Shown here: one piece after another, positions 41,525 to 53,500 of the stretch
Position numbering within the stretch: position 1 is the first letter of the stretch
How the letters are laid out: every line of letters begins with the position of its first letter
Assembly: GCA_030704615.1 (NCBI GenBank)
Contig: CM060733.1
Span: forward strand, 3,660,001 to 3,724,000
DNA length: 64,000 nucleotides
Direction of reading: 5' to 3'
Source of the DNA: Takakia lepidozioides
Taxonomy: Eukaryota > Streptophyta > Takakiopsida > Takakiales > Takakiaceae
The notes under the pieces: model-generated
The model's input: only the letters and a program-made list of their open reading frames with translations
The model's database searches: none
Told to the model about the DNA's origin: nothing
Made by a program: the position numbers and the translations under genes

Positions 41525-42240
41525 ACCGCTTAGCTTGGCGGTCCCAAGTTGTTTTTTAAAGATATCCTGGATTAAATCTGACCGTTTACTCTGGACTTGA
41601 CGTTTTTTTAAGAGTAAAATGATAAAATCAGGATCGCTAGTTTTGGTGTCGATGTGCTTTAATATTTTGTAATTAATCTTACGAATGAAATCGGAACCGC
41701 CAGGATTGGGGGTCCCAATTTTATTTAAATATTTTCAGTGAGAGCGTTAGTACTGGTGTCTAAATTTTATTTAAATAAAATTTAATTATATATATATATA
41801 TATAAATAAAAGCTAGCGTGACACTTTTTTGTTGTTTTTTTAGGCTCCGTGACTATTTTCATATTTTTTAAACTATGTGGCATATGGTTTTTATCTCTTA
41901 TATTTTTAACTTATTATTATATAAAATTGACGTGCGCAGGTCTGTGTCACGACCTGATGTCATGTCAATGTGCAACCCTACCTTAAATTACAAATAGCTC
42001 ACCAGAAAATCTTCAAGCAAGAGGACAATGTATCTTTAATCTTGTATCTTTAATAGGGAGCCACTATTCCCGCTATATGTCTAGAATTTTGGACCATAGT
42101 GGTAAATATAGAGATAGAAATTGCCGCAACCATAGTGGTAGAGATAGAAATAGAAATTCATATAGTGCGAATTCAGATGGTAGATCAGACTTGGTGTTTA
42201 CAGTTGAATAAATATTGATTGAATTGATACATTTAAAAAT
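41286..42240. other. AT-rich, no gene recognised
   Basis: Contains the TA/TG microsatellite at 41491-41524 and a TATATATA tract near 41790. No coding similarity noticed. Confidence 0.5.
41491..41524. repeat. (TA)n(TG)n microsatellite
   Basis: A TATATATATG stretch followed by TG dinucleotides. Confidence 0.9.
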
Positions 42241-42244
42241 AAAT

Positions 42245-42905
42245 AAAAATTTAAACCATCGTTGTCCGGCAGTCTCTCTTTGCTAGAAGGTCGCTAAAGG
42301 TCGCCCAATTATAGCCCGGCCGTTACCATCTTCCAACGATCGTCCAAAGCTAAAAAAATAATTAAATAAATAAAAACGTTTAGCCATTGTCGTCGGACAG
42401 TCGCTCGGCCGTCATGGTTGTTGAATCAAACAAACAAACAAAAATAAAACAGCATAGCTACAGTCGCCTTGCGGTCTCTCGTCGCCGAAAGGTCACCCAA
42501 ATATCGTCCTGCCATTACCGGCGCCTGGTGGTCCTCCGAACCTGGGAAACAAAATTTAAAAAAAAAAAAACGTAACCACCGTCGCTCGTCGCTCCATGCG
42601 ATGCTGCCACGGTCGTGCAGTACAGATTGGCGCCAAAATACAAAACCTAATAAATATAAAAATATAAAAATAAATTGAGTTTTATATTCTTCCACGTGAC
42701 GTTCCGTGCAATGCTGCACGGATAGGTGCCGTTCATATATATATATATATGTTGTCACGTGTAGCAGCGTCGATAGATACCGCTGCCGCTGCCCCTGAAA
42801 ACATCATTTCTTTGTATGTTAGCACGTCACAGCGTCACGCAATTTCGCCACGTGGAGCAACACAGATAGGCGTCGCGAAAAAATAAAAATAAAAATAAAA
42901 TAATC
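42245..42905. repeat. Alternating GC-rich and A-rich blocks, degenerate array
   Basis: About six blocks of GC-rich sequence with recurring words (GTCGTCGGACAGTCGCTCGGCCGTC, CAGTCGCC...CGTCGCCGAAAGGTC, CACGTGACGTTCCGTGC, CACGTGTAGCAGCGTC, CACGTCACAGCGTC). Each is separated by A-rich spacers such as AAATAAATAAAAA. It may be a decayed tandem array or nested short insertions with A-tails. Confidence 0.45.
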
Positions 42906-45640
42906 TTTGGTATGTCGGTGTGATAGGAAGGTGTCTATGTGACGACACATGAAATCAATAAATATTGGTTTATGGTATGTCCAATATGCTTTTGTTTGAT
43001 ACAATATAAGTAATATCGGTGAGACACATTAGTCCAAACGTAATCCAATTGAGAGCCATAAATTGTGCTGCTTAAATTTTGAAATTGTAGTTGCAATGAA
43101 ATGAATTCATAAATACTTACAATTGTTTTCTTGGCACAGAGTTATTTTGTAAAATATCTACACTAAAAATTTTAATACTATTGTCGGATAAAATAAATAT
43201 AAAACTTGTTTCTATTTTGTATTTTATGTTTTGAAAACCATTGAAGGATGAAGCACTTGAACTGAATTAAAAAAGGTTGATGGCAAAGAAACATACAAAC
43301 TAAATAATTGATTGTAGTAGGTGAGTGCAGTTTGGACGTCAAACTCCAGTTTTTCAGTGAGTGTTCTTCATATGATCTGTAACATTGTGCAAATAAGTTT
43401 ATCTTCATCCCAAATGAGATTGAATGTTGCTAGCCATCTACCATATTTACATGTTGGTATGATTATTTTGCAAGTTAGATGATTTTTCATGGAGCTATGG
43501 ACTTTTTAGGATTTGCACTCTGGGCTATCACATTCCCAGTTTGTCCACAATTGGACTCTCAAATACTAACTTGCACTTAGCCATTTTACACATAGAGTCC
43601 GAATATATATTACTGTTGAGGAATAAGAGACATGGATGAATTTGTAGACAATTTCATTCATTTGTTACTGTGCTATGGACTTTTATATACCTCCAAATAT
43701 CCCCAAAATTTCAAAAGTCCATGGTGTTCAAAAAAATTCATATTTGGGTAGAACTCTTCAATGCCAATATAAAGATTGTCATTATCTACAATTTCTTAAA
43801 ACTAGATGGACAAATGTCATATGGAATCGGACACCTATAAATTAGCTATTTGTTTTAATTATGGAATAATATTTTTAATAAAATATTTCTCAAATATTTA
43901 GGATGGACCCATTTACTAAAAGTGTTAGCCATATCATTATCTATCAATGTAAAAATATATTTGAACAAAAAATATAAATTAGTTTTTTGCCCATGGATTT
44001 TCATGAAGGTAACATCTGCCGTTTTTGAGCCACCTGATCATGCATTCACCCTAGTGGATAGGTGAAAGCCATCGAGCATTTCCTACGAATGGCTCATAAT
44101 TCGAATATATTTTTACTACCACCCGCCACACCACAACGGGCGTTTGAGTTCATATTTGTAAGATGCCTAAGGCTCTAGTTTATTTTGTCATCAGGATGTG
44201 CAAAAGAATCCACAAATTATGAGAGCCTCTAGCAGTTGAGAAAGTTGAAGGACCATCCTGTGTACGAATCATAATGTCACATGCAAAGGATGTTGCAGGA
44301 AGAGTTTAACAAGCATATAAGCAAAAATCATATGCAAAGTAGCCTTAGCCGTGGTTGGTGGATCTTATATGGGATTAGACACGCTTACAACGGCTTTTCC
44401 ATAAGTACTAGAGAGCTAGAGTTTTGTGACAAGTCCAGACAACGCAAGAACAAGTAGATGCAACTCCATGCTAGCAACGTACACTACCTTCCAAGCGACA
44501 TCGAAAAAACGGACCTTATCCCATATGAAATATGCAAAATTGTAATCATAATTTAAGCAAACCTCAATGGACTCTGGAGCATTTGCTTGACAAGTCAAAC
44601 AAACCTGCAAAGTGACAGAAACAAATTCCACCAATTCAATCATATTGACAATATGCAGTTTCCACAAGAAAATGGATTGTTTTGCAGTCTCAATGTGATA
44701 ATTTTAGATTCTTGATCATATAGTGGATATAAAACAATAAGTAACTTGATGGATCTAAAGGGATCTGAGAGGACTTGAGATCTGAGAAAAATTTAAGATT
44801 GTGGAAAGTGGAAAAAATGTGGATACTAATGCACTTGCCCATGTTTGTGTTGTGATGAGCAAATAACCGATTTTAAGGGTGACTCCCCAAAAAAAACAAC
44901 AAAACATCTATCAGCTAAAATGTTGAAGGTAACCAACTAGAGAGAGAAAGAGAGAATATAAGCTTTTGAACCAAAGGAGGTGCATTCAGTATAGGTTTTA
45001 TATGGGGAAGTTATAATAGGTATTAGGATTCACCATTTATCGACAATGATGTGTGGTCTCTTCTTTAGTGAGGAGCCAACAAACGGCCAATGGCTTCTCC
45101 TTGTGAATATTGAAATATACTTTCATCCATAATAAACTTGAAATTCATCGATTTTTTTTTCTTCATAAGTTGTTCAATAACATAGCTTGCTAAGCATGAG
45201 CGCATGGTATTGTTAATAAAGAAAGAGGACACATACCCGGGGATATAGATCTGAGGGCCTATTACCGCGAAAAGTTATGGAACCCTTCGATTTTTCTGTC
45301 CAGAATGCATGCATCTATCGATGGATGTAACAACGCTCACGATGGCGGCATTACGAATGATAGTAGCTACAAAACGATGAATGTCCTTCATTATTGACTT
45401 GCACGAGCAATGCGCTCTAGATTTCACGAGTGTATCATATAGTTGGTGAAACCAACACTATTATTGGCGAAACCGATGATGAGTATGGTTGTGCGTATGG
45501 TTGTGCGCATGCTTGTGCCCTATTTCTCTTATATATGGGAAAAACAACAATCTATTGGCATGGTGGAGGGTGTGTAGGTGGATGGTGATAGTGATGCAGG
45601 TTTGGGGTTTCCTCCCTGGTGGCTGGTGCTGACTATAACT
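42906..45640. other. AT-rich intergenic, no gene recognised
   Basis: No convincing coding region, RNA gene or element was seen in nearly 2.7 kb. Short frames are AT-rich and match nothing I know. Confidence 0.5.
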
Positions 45641-45749
45641 ACCTCCATGGAGGTTGTTTGTGACTACTCTCATGCAGGTAGTTTGCAACTATCTTCATGT
45701 AAGTCTACCTGCATGGAGCTATAGCTTACAAAGCGCGGGGGCATCACCA

Positions 45750-46440
45750 TCATGGTCGCAGCAGTGGTACCAGGGATGGCTGTCCAGGGCTGTGTTGTTT
45801 GGAAGGCACAAAATTAGCAGAAGATCCTGTGTTGTTGCACTTGTTGCCATCGGATTTCTGGGAGCTGGCCTGTATGTGGTGCTTGCGGATGGCGGTACCG
45901 ATGGAAATTCCAAGGAGGTGGAGGCGCCCCAAAGTACGGCAGATCCGGCAAAGAAGAGAGTGGTGGTCCTTGGAAAGGAATGAGTTTCGTCAAGAATCTA
46001 GACTGTACAGAGCTGGATGTACGTGTTGTATCACCCCGGAACTACTTCGTCTTCACTCCATTACTCCCTAGTGTGACCTCGGGCAATGTGGGGGCGGCCA
46101 GCAACTGAGCCATTCCGCAAGATCATCGGTAAGAAGCACGATGTGCAGTTGTACGAGACAGAATGCGTGAAAATTGACGTGGAAAACAAGCAGGTTATCT
46201 GTGAGGATGTCTCGGAGGTCAAACCGAAGGGGAAAGAGAAGTTTTCTCTCGAGTATGATTACTGGGTTATCGCTGTCGGGGCCTTGCCGAACACATTTGG
46301 CACTCCAGGTGTGGAGAAGCATTGCCATTTTCTCAAGGACATCGAAGATGCCCAAAAAATTCACCAGAATGTCGTGGACTGATTCGAGAGTGCAAGCCTT
46401 CCCCATTTATCGGATGACGACAGGTTACCCCAGACAGGTC
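45750..46440 (+). pseudogene. Type II NAD(P)H dehydrogenase (NDB) N-terminal remnant
   Basis: External alternative NADH:ubiquinone oxidoreductases of plant mitochondria oxidise cytosolic NAD(P)H without proton pumping. Here a hydrophobic segment (VVALVAIGFLGAGLYVVL) and KKRVVVLG are followed by FVKNLDCTELDVRVVSPRNY, FTPLLPSVTSGNVGA, EPFRKIIGKKHDVQL, YDYWVIAVGALPNTFGTPGV and HCHFLKDIEDAQKI, the expected order. Lesions: loss of about four residues plus a frameshift near 45975-45983, just where the GxGxxG FAD-binding loop should be; a frameshift near 46100; a TGA at 46380-46382 (VVD-stop-FESASLP). Only about the first third of the protein is present. It ends about 100 bases before the PPR gene. 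Confidence 0.87.
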
Positions 46441-46651
46441 ACACATGGGCTATGGAGGAAGGTGAATGTGAATGTTATATTAGAACTCCTCTACCCAAAG
46501 TAGATGACTGCAGTGCTCTGATAAGCCTGTCAACATACTAATGTCGCAGAAGCCTATCCTCGTGAAGCTTTCTTTCTTGGAAGTGTGTAGCTTGGAGATG
46601 CGCTACACGAGTTTGAGAAGATTTGTAATTAACTGTTTTGAGTCACGCAGG

Positions 46652-48958
46652 ATGGGAGGGGTCAATCAGTTTGTGGGACATGATACTGGCAGCAGGGGTG
46701 ACTCCTCCACGGTTACTAGTAATTTAGAAAGAGTACCAAATGGGGAAGCCAACAAGGACTCTTTTGGCACTGGAGGGGGTGTGAGAACAGTACGTAAGGC
46801 AGCTCAACTAAAGGAAGCGCTGCGCATGTTGGACCAACAAGGTGTTCGGGCAGACTCTCGCACTTACGTCTGCATCTTGCAGGAGTGCATCAACATGAAG
46901 GACCTAGCAGAGGGAAAGCAGGTGCACTCCCATATCGTCCAAAGTGGATTCAAACCAAACATCTTTCTCCTAAACACTCTTGTCAACATGTATGCCAGTT
47001 GCGGGAGCTTGGAGGATGCACGCCAGGTTTTTGATAAAATGTCTGAACGAGATGTGTTTACATGGACTATAATGATTGCAGGATATGCCAAGAATGGGTG
47101 TGGCATGGAGGCTTTCACAATCTATGAACAAATGCAACAGGAAGGGGTGACACCCAACAGGGTTACATTCATATGTGTTCTCAATGTGTGTGCCAGCCTG
47201 GGAGCCCTGGAAAAGGGAATACAGGCCCATGCTGACATTATGGAACTTGGACTTCCGTCTTATATTAATTTGGAGAATACCCTCATCAACATGTATGCCA
47301 AATGCAGGAGGATGATGGATGCACATCAAGTGTTCAATAATATGGCTCAACGGAATGTGGTCTCGTGGAGTGCGATGATCACAGGTTATACTCAGCTTGG
47401 GTGCATTGGGGAAGCTTTTGACTTGTTTGAGCAAATGCAACGGGAAGGGGTTATGCCTAACAGGGTCACGTTTATTTGCATTCTCAATGCGTGTGCCACC
47501 CTAGGGGACCTGGAGAAGGGCAAAGGAGTCCATGCTGACATCATCAAAGCTGGACTAGGATCTTATATTAACTTGGAGAATACCCTTGTAGACATGTATT
47601 GCAAATGCGGGAGCATGCAGGATGCCCGTCAAGTGTTTGACGACATGGCTCAACGAGATGTGGTATCATGGAATGCCGTGATTGCAGGATACGCTCAGCG
47701 TGGGTGTGGTGGGGCGGCTTTGGAGTTCTATCAGCAAATGCAACGCAAATGGGTGATGCCTGACAGGATCACGTTCATTTGTGTTCTCAATGCATGCGCC
47801 AGCCTAGGAGCCCTCGAAATAGGAAAAGAGGTACATTCCGACATCATCAAAGCTGGAATTGTGTCATATATCACTTTGGATAATGCTCTTGTTGACATGT
47901 ATGCCAAATGTGGGAGCATGAAGGATGCAAGGCATGTGTTTGACAATATGGCTCAACGAAATGTGGTTTCATGGAACACGATGATCACAGGATACGCTCA
48001 CCATGGTTGTGGCAGGGAGGCTTTTGAAATCTATGAGCGAATTCAACGGGAACAGCTGACAGCTGACAGGGTTACATTCATATGCGTTCTCAATGCGTGT
48101 GCCAGCCTAGGAGCCCTGGAAAAGGGGAAAGAGATCCATGCTGACATCATTAAAGCTGGAATTGCTTCAGATATCATCCTGGAGACTGCCCTTGCTGGCA
48201 TGTATGCCAGATGCGGCAACATGAAGGATGCACGCCAAGTGTTTGACAACATGAGTAAGCGGAATGTGGTCTCATGGAGTGCCATGATTGCAGGATATGC
48301 TCAGCATGGGTGTGGTAGGGAAGCCCTGCAATTATTGAAGCAAATGCAAAAAGAAGGCTTGAAGCCAAACAGTATCACCTTTATATCTCTTCTCTCTGCA
48401 TGTAGCCATGTGGGCCTGTTGGATGAAGGGCGTCAGTACTTTGTTTCCATGAGTCGAGATCATGACCTCACACCAACCTTGGAGCATTTTGGCTGCATTG
48501 TGGACCTTCTTGGCCGGGCAGGGAAATTGGACGATGCAGAGGAATTCATTAATAGAATGCCGATTGAACCTGGTGCTCTGGTATGGGGGGCCTTGCTTAG
48601 TGCCTGCAGAATGCATGGTGACGTGGAGCGAGCAGAACGTGCAGCAAAGAGCCTTCTCAAGAGTGATCCACAGCATGCTGGAGCTTATTTGCTGCTATCA
48701 AACATCTATGGTGCTGCTGGGAGTGGGGAAGATAAAGCAATGTTGAGGAAAAGGATGGAGGACAGAGGAATCAGAAAGGAGCTGGGGAGCAGTTGTATCG
48801 AGGTTGGGAACCAGGTGCATACATTTGCTGTAGAAGACGAATTCCATCCACAAATTGAGGACATCCATGCTGAGTTAGATAGATTGTCTGAGCAAATGAA
48901 GAAGTCAGGGTGTGTACCTAGGACATGCTTTGTGTTGGATGACTTGGAAGAGGAGTAA
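46652..48958 (+). CDS. PLS-class PPR protein, E+ type by a nonsense codon before DYW
   Basis: Predicted organelle RNA-binding protein of 768 aa from the ATG at 46652. That ATG sits right after an acceptor-like TCACGCAG, exactly as the PPR exon of the next gene does, so 46541-46650 is probably intron and any upstream exons are lost or unseen. The N-terminal region has QLKEALRMLDQQGV and LAEGKQVHSHIVQSGFKPN. Five L-S-P triplets of about 101 aa follow (VFTWTIMIAGY, VSWSAMITGY, VSWNAVIAGY, VSWNTMITGY, VSWSAMIAGY), then E1/E2 (HFGCIVDLLGRAGKLDDAEE; VWGALLSACRMHGDVERAER) and E+ (SSCIEVGNQVHTFAVEDE). The frame stops at TAA (48956-48958), where the neighbour has CAA. The first triplet region is well preserved, so a truncated protein could work with a DYW partner in trans; this is inference. 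Confidence 0.85.
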   Translation: MGGVNQFVGHDTGSRGDSSTVTSNLERVPNGEANKDSFGTGGGVRTVRKAAQLKEALRMLDQQGVRADSRTYVCILQECINMKDLAEGKQVHSHIVQSGFKPNIFLLNTLVNMYASCGSLEDARQVFDKMSERDVFTWTIMIAGYAKNGCGMEAFTIYEQMQQEGVTPNRVTFICVLNVCASLGALEKGIQAHADIMELGLPSYINLENTLINMYAKCRRMMDAHQVFNNMAQRNVVSWSAMITGYTQLGCIGEAFDLFEQMQREGVMPNRVTFICILNACATLGDLEKGKGVHADIIKAGLGSYINLENTLVDMYCKCGSMQDARQVFDDMAQRDVVSWNAVIAGYAQRGCGGAALEFYQQMQRKWVMPDRITFICVLNACASLGALEIGKEVHSDIIKAGIVSYITLDNALVDMYAKCGSMKDARHVFDNMAQRNVVSWNTMITGYAHHGCGREAFEIYERIQREQLTADRVTFICVLNACASLGALEKGKEIHADIIKAGIASDIILETALAGMYARCGNMKDARQVFDNMSKRNVVSWSAMIAGYAQHGCGREALQLLKQMQKEGLKPNSITFISLLSACSHVGLLDEGRQYFVSMSRDHDLTPTLEHFGCIVDLLGRAGKLDDAEEFINRMPIEPGALVWGALLSACRMHGDVERAERAAKSLLKSDPQHAGAYLLLSNIYGAAGSGEDKAMLRKRMEDRGIRKELGSSCIEVGNQVHTFAVEDEFHPQIEDIHAELDRLSEQMKKSGCVPRTCFVLDDLEEE

Positions 48959-49189
48959 AATGAAGCTTCTCTATGCCACCACAGCGAGAAGCTGGCGATT
49001 GCTTTTGGGCTGATCAGCACCACCCCTGGAACACCTATCCGTGTCATCAAGAACGTGCAGGTGTGTGGTGACTGCCACACCACAACAAAGTTCCTCTCAA
49101 AGATTGTTGGGCGAGCAATTGTTGTGCGGGATGCCAATTGCTTTCACCGCTTTCAAGAGGGGGTTTGTTCGTGTGGGGATTATTGGTGA
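48959..49189 (+). pseudogene. Stranded DYW deaminase domain in frame after the stop
   Basis: The same frame continues for 76 codons to a TGA at 49187-49189 and contains a full set of DYW deaminase signatures: [13 protein letters not shown] (HxE), [15 protein letters not shown] (CxxCH) and CSCGDYW at the end. No other stop occurs. A single codon (TAA for CAA) therefore separates the PPR gene from its catalytic domain, indicating a young lesion. Confidence 0.88.
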
Positions 49190-50547
49190 AGTAAGCAACT
49201 ACATAAAAGAGAGGGCAGCATGAAATGTGCAGTTGAAAGGCTGGTGTGTCATGGAATGCAGTAGTCAAATTGCACTTTCTCTGATGCTCAAATCGGAGTA
49301 TGGTTGTTGCCTACCAAGCTTTCAATTCGTCTCCTCCAATCTGACCCTCATGTTGTTGTATTCACCTTCTTTTCATCTGAGTGAGAGAGCGTTGGAGTAA
49401 GTTTGATGTGTGTGAAGCTATCATCTTCATTGTAAAATACAAAGATTGTTCAATACGGCCAACACTACAATATTACACAGAGAGCTCGCACCATCAAGAA
49501 CCGTGGTTGAACTGATCCTTACATGTAAATAATGTAGTGCGATGAGAGGACTGGCCACTTCACTCTTAAATTAATCCAGTTCCAACAGATAACAGTCCTC
49601 TCTCATGGAAGCATTTGATCCCTTAGCAGCCCTCACATGACTAGAATTATGGCCTATGCAACCTTCAAGCTTACTCCATGGCCACAGTGACCTGGAGCCA
49701 ACGTGACCGACCGTGTCCTTGCACCCATGTCAGCCCTTTCACAGACGATCCAAGTTAGTTGAGCGAGGGCCTTCCAAATCCAATGAGCTGATACGTCAAG
49801 TTTCAAGGAGCCAATTTCCATCCTCTATCTTCTCCCTTGATCACACCCAAGGCCATGCAGGTCAATCTTGTCAGCTTAAGGGAAGCCACAAGTGTGCCCG
49901 GTTCTGACGTTCTGACACTAGGCGCTAGGATTCACTTTGGTGTCGAGGTCGTTTTCGTTCGGTCCACAGTTGCTTCAACGACCGCTGAAAGTGAGAGGAG
50001 CCTCATGTCACGAAGACTAACGGGCCTGGCTGTGAATTGGGTTTCCAACTTGGCAATTCCAGCCCCAGGACATCGCGAATGATGGCTGTGACGGCTCCCC
50101 GGCCTCCAGGGATAAAGAAGAGAGGTATGGACTTGCAAATCTTTCATACCAGCATTCAGGTCTCTAAACTGCGTGCGGACAGAGCAGACCAGATATTGTA
50201 TAGAACCCATCTCAGCAAAATCTACACCCGTCTTGTGCTATGGTCAAGGAGAAGTATAATCGAAAAGCCTGTCCTCCTTCCAATAGCACCTCAGTTGCTT
50301 CCGGGCATGACTCCTGGTGGAAATTCAGCAAGAGTCGCAAGAGGATTACACCTTATTTTGTTGAGCCAGTTGCCACAGATGCGAGCCACATTGCTACGGG
50401 CGGTGCAGAGCGACAATCGCCAATCATCCCTATTGATATACGGGTCCACATAGATAGGTAGAGAGTACTGATTCTAGCACTCCAGCTCTAACAAACAAAC
50501 ATGTGGCTGCGATTGAGTTTACAGTCACACAATGCTTGAGAAAGGGC
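49190..50547. other. Between the two PPR genes; open frames of unknown meaning
   Basis: An open frame at about 50040-50450 (with DLQIFHTSIQVSKLRADRAD) and another at 50240-50461 lie upstream of the PDF exons and could be 5' exons or leader of the next gene, but I recognise no family. 49300-49700 is featureless. Confidence 0.35.
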
Positions 50548-53500
50548 ATGGCCGGGGCGCAGCCAGAGAGAGAGAGAGTGTTTTATTCTTTGGAAAACCA
50601 ACACAAGCATTCCCAGATAAGATCAGGGTGGATAGGAGCTCCAAAAGATCTAATTTTAGAGGCCAGGCAACCAGACACAGATGTGGTTCTCATGTTCTTG
50701 TACTCCTTGCATGCAGGTCAAGCAGTGAGCAGAGAACAGCTCTGGCAGGATTTCTTCTCAGATCCTTCACAGTGGTGGGACAACACGTTCGACAAGGTGA
50801 GGCTATATTCCTTCATGATGTAAAAGAGTTTTGACTAATGGACTGGAGTGTAGCTCCGGTTACTTCCAGCAATGACAAGTTTGCTAATAGTCACTAAAAC
50901 CGGTATAGGTGTTCCTTTCCATCGCTATGAGTTGGTTTGTCAAGGTTGTTGTCTGCTATATGATGCTCGGACTCTTAGTTTTTTAGCCTGGTTGTGTGTT
51001 GAGCTATCCTCAGCTGCCCACTGGTGGTTTTTGCAGGAAAGTCCAGGATTTCCAGACTTGAGACATAAGCACACAAACGAGGTCCTTTGGCTTGATGGTT
51101 GGTCAAACCCTCCTTGGGTGAAAGCAAAGCTATTTGCCATCCTTCAAGGTCAAGCACAGTCTTGGAGCGGTTCTAATGTTGATGTACACCATGATGCTTC
51201 AGGCCAAGCATACGACAGGTATTATTTTGATGATATTTTGAGGATTTCAACTGAAACACAGGCTGGTGCAGTTTATACTGAATGTAAAACGATTTGAGTA
51301 ATATTTTGTAAACCTGTTATTATGGAACAATGAGTCCTTCTCATGAATATATACTTTCTGAAGTATATAGCAGCTTTGACATGTACCTATTATGTAGTAT
51401 AGTATAAAAGTCTTGTAAGAGTTTTGAATTATGCAGGATGGCAGGGTTGAATCATGCACAGTTGTTTGAACCAGGCACCTTCACTATCACCACCTCTTTT
51501 GAAAGAGAAGCAAAACAAGGGATCGACAAGAAGTCTTCTTGTGCTAGTGGGGATGTGAGGACACTATGTAAGACAGGACAACTGACAGAGGCGCTGCACA
51601 TATTGAACCAACAAGGGATTTCGACAGATTCTGAGACCTATGTCTGTCTCTTGCAGGAGTGCATCAAAGTTAAAGGCCTAGCAGAGGGAAAGCAGGTGCA
51701 CAACCACATCATCAAAAGTGGATTCAAGCCAAACGTTTTTCTCCTTAACACCGTTTTAATCATGTACTCCAAGTGCGGGAGTGTGGTAGATGCACATCAG
51801 CTGTTTGGCAAGATGCTTGAACGCACTGTCTCTACGTGGACGATACTGATATCAGCATATGCGAAGCATGGGCGTGGTAGGGAGGCTTTCCAAATGTATG
51901 AGCAAATGATAAGGGAAGGGTTGACACCCGACAAGGTCACATTCACCTGTGTTCTCAATGCATGTGCAAGCCTAGGCGCCCTGGAAAAGGGCAAAAAGGT
52001 CCATGCTGACATCATCAAAGCTGGAATTGCGCCAGATATCATTCTTGAGACTGCCCTTGCTGACATGTATGCCAAATGCGGTAGCATGAATGATGCTCGT
52101 CGAGTGTTCGACAATATGGCTGAACGAAATGTGTTTGTATGGAGCTCTATGATCACCGGATATGCTCAGCATGGGTGTGGTAGGGAGGCTTTCAAGACAT
52201 ATGAGCAAATGACACAGGAAGGAGTGATGCCGAACAAGGTGACCTACATTTGCATTCTCAACGCGTGTGCCGGCCTAGCTGCCCTGGAGAAAGGCAAACA
52301 AGTCCATACTGACATCATGAAAGCTGGAATTGCACCTGATACCATTTTGGAAACTGCCCTTGCTGATATGTATGCCAAATGTGGGAGCATGAAGGATGCG
52401 CGTCAAATTTTCGACGATATGGCCAAACGGAATGTGGTCTCATGGAGTGCCATGATCGCAGGATATGTACAGCATGGGTCTGGTAGGGAGGCTTTGGAGA
52501 TGTATGAGCAGATGACACTGGAAGGGGTGATGCCCGACAAGGTTACATTCATTTGTGCTCTCAATGCATGTGCCAGCCTAGCTGCTCTGGAAAAGGGCAA
52601 AGAGGTCCATGCTGACATCATCACAGCTGGTGTTGCATCATATATTAATTTAGAGAATACCCTTGTTTACATGTACGCCAAATGTGGGAGCATGAAGGAT
52701 GCACATCAGGTGTTTGCCAATATGTCTAAACGAGATGTGGTCTCATGGAGTCCGATGATAGCAGGATATGGACAGCAAGGGTGTGGTAGGGAGGCCGTCC
52801 AAGTATTTGAACAAATGCAGCAGGAAGGCTTTAAGCCAGATGGAATCACCTTTGTATGTCTTCTCTCTGCATGTAGCCATGTGGGCCTGGTGGACGAAGG
52901 CCATCACTACTTTCATTCCATGAGTCGAGATCATGGCCTCACTCCTACAGCAGAGCATTTTGGCTGCATGGTGGACCTACTTGGCCGTGGAGGGCGATTG
53001 GATGATGCAGAGGATTTCATTGACAAAATGCCTATTGAACCAGGTGCTGCTGTGTGGGGAGCATTGCTTGGTGCCTGCAGAATTCACGGTGATGTGGAGC
53101 GAGCAGAACGTACGGCGAAGTGCCTTCTCAAGTGGCATCCACTGGACGCCACAACTTATGTGTTGCTATCCAATATCTATGCAGCAGCTGGCAGGTGGGC
53201 TGATCAAGCAATGGTGCGGAAAATGATGGAAGACAGAGGTGTCAGAAAAGAGGCAGGCCGCAGCTGCATTGAGATGGAAAATCGGGTGCATACCTTTGTT
53301 GTAGATGACAACTTGCATCCACAAATTAAGGAAATCCATGCTGAGCTTGAGAGACTCTCTGGGCAGATGAAGGAGGCTGGGTATGTGCCTGACACACGCT
53401 TTGTATTGCAAGATGTCGAGGAGGAGCAAAAGGAATTCTCTCTTTGCTACCATAGTGAGAAGCTGGCAATTGCTTTTGGGCTGATCAGCACACCCCCTGG

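Noticed and set aside
48956-48958. Stop codon removed by U-to-C editing
   Set aside because: U-to-C editing is known in fern and hornwort organelles, but this is a nuclear-type gene; no basis for nuclear mRNA editing.
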